Below are positions 58,614 through 64,000 of a stretch of 64,000 bases of DNA, one piece after another. The stretch lies in assembly GCF_003259365.1 (NCBI RefSeq), contig NZ_QLLY01000010.1:163334-227333 (forward strand). Direction: 5' to 3'. Numbering within the stretch: the first letter of the stretch is position 1; every line of letters begins with the position of its first letter. Under the pieces are notes generated by a model. That model saw nothing but the letters and a program-made list of their open reading frames with translations. It had not been told where the DNA came from and did not search any database. Source of the DNA: Streptomyces sp. PsTaAH-137 (GTDB lineage Bacteria; Actinomycetota; Actinomycetes; Streptomycetales; Streptomycetaceae). A program made the translations under genes and the position numbers.

Positions 58614-60010
58614 AGCCAGTCCTTCCAGACCTCCGCCAGGGCGTCCTTCTTGGCGGGGTTCTCGCGTTCCACGTAGGCCGTGAAGTCGTGGGTGTCGGCG
58701 TTGCCGTACTTGTGGGCGGCGGCCCAACTCTTCAGCAGCGCGAAGAACTTGGTGTCACCGATGGTCTTCCGGATCCGGTGCAGGACCATCGCGCCGCGCT
58801 GGTAGACGGGCGAGTCGGAGATGTGGGCGGCGCTCGGCGGGTCGGCGGGCGGGAAGGCCCAGACGGCGGAGCCGGAGGCGTGGTCGTACGCCGCGTCGAA
58901 GGACTCCTGGGCGCTGTCGCCATCGTGCTGCTCCTCCCACAGCCACTCGGCGTAGGTGGCGAAGCCCTCGTTGAGCCACATGTCGCGCCAGGTCTTCGGG
59001 GTGACCGAGTCGCCGTACCACTGGTGGGCCATCTCGTGGACGAGCAGGCCCACATCGGGGGCGCCGGGGAAGACGGGCCGGTTCTGCGTCTCCAGCGCGT
59101 ACCCGGCGGCGCCCGCGCGCGCGACGATCGCGCCGGTGGAGGAGAACGGGTAGGCGCCGAAGGTCCGCGTCTCCCAGTCGACGACCTCGGGCAGCCGCGC
59201 GAGGGTCTTCGCGCTCGCCTCCGCCTCCTGCGGGGCGACCGCCGTGTACACGGGGATACCGGACGGCGTGCGGGACGTGTGCGTCTCGAACTTCCCGATG
59301 GCGACCGTGGCCACGTAACTCGCCATGGGCTGGGTGACGCGCCAGGTGTACGTGACGCTCTTGCCGTACGCGGACCGCTTGGTGCCCGTCAACTCCCCGT
59401 TGGAGACGGCCCGCACGCCGGTGGGGACGCTGACCGCGATGGTGTACGTCGCCTTGTCGGAGGGGTGGTGGTTGCCGGGGAACCAGGCCATCGAGCCGGT
59501 CGGTTCGCCGAGGCCGAGCGCGCCGTCGTCGGTGCGCAGCCAGCCCTCCTCGGCGCCGTCGGCGTCGGTGATGGTGGCGGGCTCGCCGGAGTAGCGCACG
59601 ACCGTGCGGAAGGTGTGGCCCTCGGCCAGTTCGTCGAACGGGCGGATCGTCAGCTCGTTCCCGGCGCGCTGGCTCCGTGCCCGCTTCTTGTCGACGGTGA
59701 CACCGGCGACCGTGAGCCCGTGCAGGTCGAGGTTGAAGGAGCTGAGGTCCTGGCGGGCCGTCGCGGTGAGGGTGGCGGTGCCGGTGAGGCGGTGGGTGCC
59801 GGGGTCGTAGGCGAGGTTCAGGGCGTAGTGGGTGACGTCGTAGCCGCCGTTGCCCAGCTTCGGGAAGTACGGGTCGCGCAGGCCCGAGGCACCGGGCGAA
59901 CCGTCGACCCCGCCGCCGCAGGCCGCGGCGGCGAGCAGGACGGCGGCGCTCAGGGCGAGGGAGCGGGGGCGGGAGCCGGGACGGGAGCGGGAGCGTCTGC
60001 GCACCCCCAT
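58583..60010 (-). CDS. M1-family zinc metallopeptidase lipoprotein
   Basis: 475 residues. Lipobox in LLAAAAC (Cys about 31), so anchored outside. The zinc site is HEMAHQWYGD with NEGFATYAEWLWEE (HExxH...E), and the exopeptidase motif GAMEN-like GYALETQ lies before it. It trims N-terminal residues from extracellular peptides. It lacks the M1 C-terminal domain IV, being shorter than aminopeptidase N. ATG 60010 lies directly next to the following gene (four bases). Confidence 0.92.
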   Translation of the reverse strand: MGVRRRSRSRPGSRPRSLALSAAVLLAAAACGGGVDGSPGASGLRDPYFPKLGNGGYDVTHYALNLAYDPGTHRLTGTATLTATARQDLSSFNLDLHGLTVAGVTVDKKRARSQRAGNELTIRPFDELAEGHTFRTVVRYSGEPATITDADGAEEGWLRTDDGALGLGEPTGSMAWFPGNHHPSDKATYTIAVSVPTGVRAVSNGELTGTKRSAYGKSVTYTWRVTQPMASYVATVAIGKFETHTSRTPSGIPVYTAVAPQEAEASAKTLARLPEVVDWETRTFGAYPFSSTGAIVARAGAAGYALETQNRPVFPGAPDVGLLVHEMAHQWYGDSVTPKTWRDMWLNEGFATYAEWLWEEQHDGDSAQESFDAAYDHASGSAVWAFPPADPPSAAHISDSPVYQRGAMVLHRIRKTIGDTKFFALLKSWAAAHKYGNADTHDFTAYVERENPAKKDALAEVWKDWLYGDGKPDKP

Positions 60011-60013
60011 ACC

Positions 60014-61162
60014 CTATGGCCCGCTATGTCCGGATGCCTGCTGGACGACGGCGATGCCCAACGGCCGTTCCCCGGCCGCGAGTCGGCGCGTGTCGCCGCT
60101 GTCGACGTCGACGACCGTGATCCCGTTCCAGTAGCCGTCGCGGGTGAAGCCTCCGGTGACGTACGCCGTCCGGCCGTCGGCGGAGACGGCGACGTCCTCG
60201 TGCGGTCCTTCGAGGGGGATCACCTTCTCCCGGCCGTCCTTCGTGCGGACGGTCAGGGACGGGCCCTCGTCCTCGGCCGGGTCGATGGGGCCCGTGCCGA
60301 CGACGAACAGGGTGCCGTCGGGGGTGACGGTGACACCGTGCTGATGCGTGTTCGCCGTCATCCGCTCGATGCGGGAGCGGCCGGTCTCCGGGTCGACGAC
60401 GACCAGCTTCTCGCCCTCGAAGGGCAGCAGCAGCTTCCCGTCCGAGGGGCGTACGGCGGTGTAGTGCGGCTTCAGCCAGGAGCCGAGGCCGCCTTCGGTG
60501 CCGTACGGGGCGACCTCGATGCGGCGGGTGTCGCCGCTGCCGGTGTCGAGGACGGTGACGTCGAAGGAGTCGTGGTCCGTCGCGTAGACCTCGCGGCCGT
60601 CGCGCGAGACGTCCACGTCGAAGGGGCGCCGGCCGACAGGTGTCGTGTCGACGACCTCGCGGGTGGCGGTGTCGACGGTCTCCAACGTGCCGTTGCCGTC
60701 GGGGACGTTGACGCCGACGTACACGTGGCGGCCGTCGGGGGCCAGCGCGATGCCCATGCCGCCGCCCCGGTACTCGCCGTCGGTGACCGGGCCGAGGTGC
60801 TTCGTCCGGTACGGGATCAGCGCGACGCGCTCGCGGGCGGCGGTGTCGACGACGGCGACGCCCTCGGCGGTGGCCACCCAGGCCCGGCCGTCGTCGCCGA
60901 CGACGAGACCGTAGGGCGCGCGGCCCACCTTCACCGAGTCGGTGACCCCGTGGTCGGGGTCGACGAAGCTGACGGTGTCGGCGCCGAAGTCGGCGACGAG
61001 GAGAGTGCCTTCGGCGGTCTCCCTGGGCGCGCGGTCGGGCCGGGCGCTCGCGCTCTTGCCCGGGGTCTCGGACGGGGTCTCGGGCGGGGTCGTGGAGGTC
61101 TGGGCCGCGCAGCCCGTCACCAGGACGGCGGCGGCCGTCGCGGCGAGCGCGAGGCGCTTCAC
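60014..61162 (-). CDS. Beta-propeller (YncE/YVTN-like) lipoprotein
   Basis: 382 residues. Lipobox VTGC (Cys 18). About seven repeated blades, each with a D-G-x-x-Y/A-V core such as SRDGREVYATDH, APDGRHVYVGVN and SADGRTAYVTGG, form a propeller. Related YncE proteins bind DNA or have an unknown role in the envelope. It overlaps the ankyrin gene by four bases (ATGA) and precedes the M1 peptidase by three bases, so the three are one operon. Confidence 0.88.
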   Translation of the reverse strand: MKRLALAATAAAVLVTGCAAQTSTTPPETPSETPGKSASARPDRAPRETAEGTLLVADFGADTVSFVDPDHGVTDSVKVGRAPYGLVVGDDGRAWVATAEGVAVVDTAARERVALIPYRTKHLGPVTDGEYRGGGMGIALAPDGRHVYVGVNVPDGNGTLETVDTATREVVDTTPVGRRPFDVDVSRDGREVYATDHDSFDVTVLDTGSGDTRRIEVAPYGTEGGLGSWLKPHYTAVRPSDGKLLLPFEGEKLVVVDPETGRSRIERMTANTHQHGVTVTPDGTLFVVGTGPIDPAEDEGPSLTVRTKDGREKVIPLEGPHEDVAVSADGRTAYVTGGFTRDGYWNGITVVDVDSGDTRRLAAGERPLGIAVVQQASGHSGP

Positions 61163-61755
61163 CGTACGGCCCTCAGCAGACCGGCGATCCGGGTGAACCC
61201 GCGGCGCTCCGCGTGCTCCAGGGGCGTGACGCCGTCGCCGTCCGGGAGGCCCGGGGTGGCGCCCGCCGTGATGAGCAGCTCCACGATCTCCTGGTGCGCG
61301 CGGCCGCCGTCACCGAGGATCACGGCCTCCAACAGGGCGGTCCAGCCGAGCCGGTTGACGTGGTCGACGTCGATGTCGGTCTCGCGGAGCACGGCCCGTA
61401 CGTAGTCGACGTGACCGCGTTCGGAGGCCGGAATGAGGGAGATGCCGCCGAAGCGGTTGGTGACCTTCAGGTCGGGGCCCGCCGGGAGCAGCGCGCGCAT
61501 CATGGCGACCGAGCCGGTGACGCCGGTGACCAGCCACGGGCTGTCGGACCGGTCGTCCTGCGCGTTCGGGTCGGCGCCCGCCGCGACGAGCGCTTCCGCG
61601 GTCCGTACGTGGTCGTGCAGGGCGGCGAGGAGGAGGGGGGTGCGGCGGTGGGCGTCGCGGGCCTCGGGGTGGGCGCCGGCCGCGAGGGCGGCGCGGACGG
61701 TCTCGGTGTCGCCCCGGGTCGCGGCTTCGAGCAGGGTGGCGTCGTCTGTCTTCAT
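61159..61755 (-). CDS. Ankyrin-repeat protein
   Basis: 198 residues, about five ankyrin repeats such as RRTPLLLAALHDHVRTAEALVAAGADPNAQ and NRLGWTALLEAVI. No signal peptide, so cytoplasmic. Binding partner unknown; it is first in an operon with two lipoproteins, so it may be an unexpected regulator or chaperone of them. Confidence 0.9.
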   Translation of the reverse strand: MKTDDATLLEAATRGDTETVRAALAAGAHPEARDAHRRTPLLLAALHDHVRTAEALVAAGADPNAQDDRSDSPWLVTGVTGSVAMMRALLPAGPDLKVTNRFGGISLIPASERGHVDYVRAVLRETDIDVDHVNRLGWTALLEAVILGDGGRAHQEIVELLITAGATPGLPDGDGVTPLEHAERRGFTRIAGLLRAVR

Positions 61756-61770
61756 GGGGCGGCTCCAGAA

Positions 61771-61820
61771 TTCAAGCCCCTACGGCGATTGAGGAGCGGG
61801 GTCCGGGGCGGAGCCCCGTG
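61771..61820 (+). repeat. Second dispersed repeat family, copy 2
   Basis: CGGCGATTGAGGAGCGGGG followed by TCCGGGGCGGAGCCCCG, the same blocks as 10360-10408. It sits upstream of the ankyrin operon. Confidence 0.75.
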
Positions 61821-61877
61821 ACCTCGCGCCGGAGGGGCGGTCCATGCGTTCGCGGGTGCGGGTCGAGTGTGGCTGGT

Positions 61878-61898
61878 CGCGCAGTTCCCCGCGCCCCT
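61878..61898 (+). repeat. Intergenic palindromic repeat, single copy
   Basis: A lone plus-strand core between the ankyrin operon and the HbpS gene, 50 bases past the hbpS stop. Confidence 0.85.
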
Positions 61899-61948
61899 GG
61901 GGGCTGCACTCGCTCCGCGCCGAGAGGTGCAGCCCACCCTGGTCCGGT

Positions 61949-62503
61949 CTAGCGGAGCGCGGCGACGCCGGCCTGGGCGAACTTCTCGTCCTGGTCGCCG
62001 GAGGGGGCGCCGGCGACGCCGATGCCGGCGATCGGGGCGTTCTTGGCGGTGACGGGGGCGCCGCCCGCGAGGAACAGGGTGCCGGGGATGTCCTTCAGCG
62101 TCGGGGCCTGCTCCAGGCGCTTGGCCAGCTCGGAGGTGGGCGCGTTCCAGGACACGGCGGTGTACGCCTTCTTCTCGGCGGACTCGTAGGACTGCGGGCC
62201 GGCGCCGTCGCCGCGCAGGGTCAGGATCGTGTTGCCGTTGCGGTCGACGACGGCGACGGAGACCTTCTGGTTCTCCTTCTCGGCGGCGTGCAGCGCGGCC
62301 TGCGCGGCCTTGTTCGCGGCCTCGATCGTGAGGTGCGTGGAGGTGGTGGTGGTCGCGCTCTTCACGTTGGCGGCGGGCGCGGCGGCGGCCGGGGCCGAGG
62401 CGTTCGCGGAGACCGTGCCGAGGGTGCCGGCGGCGACGGCGGCCAGGACGGCACCGCCGGTGGCGATGCGGGCGCGGCGGGACATGTTCTTCAGGGAGGC
62501 CAT
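61949..62503 (-). CDS. hbpS: Haem-binding redox sensor protein HbpS (GlcG/HbpS family)
   Basis: 184 residues. The N-terminus is a Tat-type signal (MSRRARIATGG then Ala-rich), followed by ATTTTSTHLTIEAANKAAQA and VAVVDRNGNTILTLRGDGAG, the HbpS signature. HbpS binds haem outside the cell and controls the SenS sensor kinase under oxidative stress in S. reticuli. The SenS-like kinase gene is divergent just next to it. An AGGAG site precedes ATG 62503. Confidence 0.93.
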   Translation of the reverse strand: MASLKNMSRRARIATGGAVLAAVAAGTLGTVSANASAPAAAAPAANVKSATTTTSTHLTIEAANKAAQAALHAAEKENQKVSVAVVDRNGNTILTLRGDGAGPQSYESAEKKAYTAVSWNAPTSELAKRLEQAPTLKDIPGTLFLAGGAPVTAKNAPIAGIGVAGAPSGDQDEKFAQAGVAALR

Positions 62504-62620
62504 GCGATTCAACTCCTGGAGGGCGGGGCGTGCGTTCCTTCTGCACTCCATGCTGGGTCCGGAAGCGGCCCGTTCCCGTCGGCGTTCCGGCTGCTCGGCG
62601 GCTGCCGTGCGGCTGACCCG

Positions 62621-62644
62621 GGGGTCATCCGATCGGTTGACCCC
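62621..62644. promoter_or_regulatory. Inverted repeat between hbpS and senS
   Basis: GGGGTCA and TGACCCC, perfect over seven bases, flank a ten-base spacer that contains GATCGGT; the outer bases add GC complementarity. It is a candidate SenR site at the divergent promoters. Confidence 0.5.
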
Positions 62645-62708
62645 GGGGGCGTGACCGCACCCGACAATGGGAGTGTTTGCCCAGTTCGGAGCGGAGCCGG
62701 AGGTGCCC

Positions 62709-63911
62709 ATGCGGGGTCCCGAGGAGGATGTGGCGGCGGCCGAGGAGGCGGGCAGCCGGTGGCTGGCCGCCGTCGTGCACGCCGCGTTCTTCCTGCTGCT
62801 CGCGGTCTCCCTCGCCCGTTTCCTGCTGCGGCACCCCGGCGGCGCCCGGGTGCCCTGGATCATCGCCCTCAGCGCCGTCCTCGCCGTGCTCTACGTCGTC
62901 GGGGTCGCCCGGGGGAACCCGCGCCGCTCCACCTCCCGGCAACGGCTGTGGCTGTACCTCGTGGTCGCCGTGGTCGTGGTGCTGGTCGTCCTCGCCCCGA
63001 GTTTCGCCTGGGTCGGGATCCCGCTCTTCTACACCGGCCTGCGCTCCCTGCCGACCCGCGCGGCGCTCGTCCTCGTGGCGCTGCTGACCGGCATCGTCAT
63101 CGCCTCCCAGGTGCGGCTCGCCGGGCGCTGGGACCCGGACCTGGTGCTCGGCCCGCCCGTCGTCGCCGTGCTCGCCGCCGGGGTCTTCCTCCAGATGCGG
63201 TGGCAGGCGGCCCGGCAGCGCGCCCTCATCGACGACCTGATCCGCACCCGCCGCGAGCTGGCCGCCGCCGAGCGCCGGGCGGGCACGCTCGCCGAGCGGG
63301 AACGGCTGTCCATGGAGATCCACGACACCCTGGCGCAGGGGCTGTCCAGCCAGCAGATGCTGCTCCAGGCCGCCGAACGGGTCTGGGCCTCCGACCCCGG
63401 CAAGGCCCGCACCCATGTGCGCACCGCCGCGTCCATCGCCGACCACAACCTCACCGAGGCCCGCCGCTTCGTGCACGATCTGGCCCCCGGCGACCTGGCC
63501 CACGGCCTGGAGCAGGCGCTGCGCACGGTGGCCGCCCGCGAGTCCGGGGAGCGGCTGACGGTCCGGGTCCACATCGACGCCGGTGAGCGGGCCGGGGTCG
63601 GGCGGCTTCCCGACCGGGTCGAGGCGGCGCTGCTGCGAATCGCGCAGGGCGCGCTGGCCAACGTACGCGAGCATGCCGGGGCCTCCGGCGCGGCCGTGAC
63701 GCTGACGCTGCTGGACGATCAGGTGGTGCTGGACGTGGCGGACGACGGGTGCGGGTTCGATACCGGCGCGGACGTGGTTCCCGGGGTCCGCGGCCACGGC
63801 CTGGCGGCCATGCGGGCCCGCGCGACCCAGCTGGGCGGCACCCTGACCCTGGAATCCACCCCCACCGAGGGCACCGTCCTCTCGGTTTCCATCCCCTTGT
63901 CGGGCGGATGA
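62709..63911 (+). CDS. senS: SenS-like histidine kinase
   Basis: 400 residues. Five hydrophobic helices (about 20-165) form the sensor; then a HisKA_3 dimerisation helix with the phospho-His in MEIHDTLAQGLSSQQ, and an HATPase domain (DGCGFDTG, RGHGLAAMRARA, with G boxes). It is NarL-class. HbpS modulates it in S. reticuli. The response regulator SenR should lie just beyond the window. ATG 62709 is chosen over 62667 because GGAGG sits 6 bases upstream. It may act as phosphatase when HbpS is reduced. Confidence 0.88.
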   Translation: MRGPEEDVAAAEEAGSRWLAAVVHAAFFLLLAVSLARFLLRHPGGARVPWIIALSAVLAVLYVVGVARGNPRRSTSRQRLWLYLVVAVVVVLVVLAPSFAWVGIPLFYTGLRSLPTRAALVLVALLTGIVIASQVRLAGRWDPDLVLGPPVVAVLAAGVFLQMRWQAARQRALIDDLIRTRRELAAAERRAGTLAERERLSMEIHDTLAQGLSSQQMLLQAAERVWASDPGKARTHVRTAASIADHNLTEARRFVHDLAPGDLAHGLEQALRTVAARESGERLTVRVHIDAGERAGVGRLPDRVEAALLRIAQGALANVREHAGASGAAVTLTLLDDQVVLDVADDGCGFDTGADVVPGVRGHGLAAMRARATQLGGTLTLESTPTEGTVLSVSIPLSGG

Positions 63912-63967
63912 CGGCCGATGAGGCTTCTGCCAGGCAGTCGTTCACGCGCGCCCCGGTGGGGGCTGGT

Positions 63968-63988
63968 CGCGCAGTTCCCCGCGCCCCT
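63968..63988 (+). repeat. Intergenic palindromic repeat, last copy
   Basis: A plus-strand core 57 bases past the senS stop, at the window edge, with the GGGGCTGGT flank. Confidence 0.85.
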
Positions 63989-64000
63989 GGGCCGCCCGTC

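Noticed and set aside
58331..61405. A 1024-residue open frame on the plus strand
   Set aside because: It runs antisense to the M1 peptidase and beta-propeller genes, which have clear motifs and lipoboxes. Shadow frame.

Overview
The window is high-GC actinobacterial DNA and almost certainly chromosomal DNA of a Streptomyces species. Evidence includes GTG starts, leaderless promoters, BldD/DasR/CIRCE/CsoR-type sites, LAXTG sortase substrates, HbpS/SenS, a lone GroEL with a GGGMPGGDMDF-type tail and XRE-DUF397 pairs. As I remember it, the order groEL2 - csp - cysO-like - thrC - gpgS - LAXTG protein - otsA - otsB - sugar binding protein - nagK - nagA - hexose kinase - CBM protein - cdgB - terD - HbpS/SenS matches the conserved core of the S. 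coelicolor chromosome around SCO4274-SCO4296. I saw no tRNA, rRNA, CRISPR array, transposase, integrase or phage gene.

Layout. 0.2-5 kb: cold-shock protein, HAD phosphatase and a siderophore ABC importer (two permeases plus ATPase) behind an iron-box-like site. 5-11.5 kb: a GT87 mannosyltransferase, an XPB-type helicase with its WYL-domain partner, and a membrane protein. 11.5-17.1 kb: a siderophore-binding lipoprotein, then a copper locus (CopA ATPase, a secreted His-rich protein, CutC) built on two divergent promoters, each with a CsoR-like operator in its spacer. 17.3-22.3 kb: a HelD-like RNA polymerase-associated helicase, an HD-domain protein, an MFS exporter and a DUF4031 pair. 22.3-26 kb: a MurNAc recycling locus (RpiR-type regulator, MurQ etherase, MurP-like PTS permease). 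26-36.2 kb: an accessory, regulator-rich stretch (CGNR, AraC, TetR/monooxygenase, XRE-DUF397, ArsR, TetR/MFS, DUF6215). 36.3-40.7 kb: GroEL with tandem CIRCE elements, a cold-shock protein, and a thrC-cysO operon behind a SAM-I riboswitch. 40.8-46.7 kb: glucosylglycerate and trehalose synthesis (GpgS, OtsA, OtsB) plus a LAXTG surface protein. 46.7-51.3 kb: GlcNAc use (binding protein, NagK, NagA, PfkB-type kinase) with two DasR-type sites. 51.3-54.4 kb: a CBM membrane protein and a GAF-PAS-GGDEF cyclase (CdgB-like) behind adjacent BldD-like and Crp-like boxes. 54.4-64 kb: flavin reductase, ArfB, TerD, a second LAXTG protein, acetyltransferase, M1 peptidase lipoprotein, beta-propeller lipoprotein, ankyrin protein, HbpS and SenS.

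Themes. Several loci link cell-wall and chitin amino sugars (MurNAc, GlcNAc), compatible solutes (trehalose, glucosylglycerate), metal homeostasis (Fe, Cu, haem) and redox stress. Regulation is unusually readable: SAM-I riboswitch, CIRCE, CsoR, DasR, DmdR, Crp, BldD and TetR sites can be placed to the base, and at least nine genes look leaderless.

About 28 copies of a short intergenic repeat (core CGCAGTTCCCCGCGCCCCT), often as inverted pairs with nested palindromes, sit in twelve intergenic sites and never inside a gene I trust. This is the most striking unexplained structure. The items I would follow up first are the SAM-I riboswitch on a threonine synthase/CysO operon, the stacked BldD and Crp boxes at the cyclase gene, the mirror-image copper promoters, the repeat family, and the XPB/WYL helicase pair.
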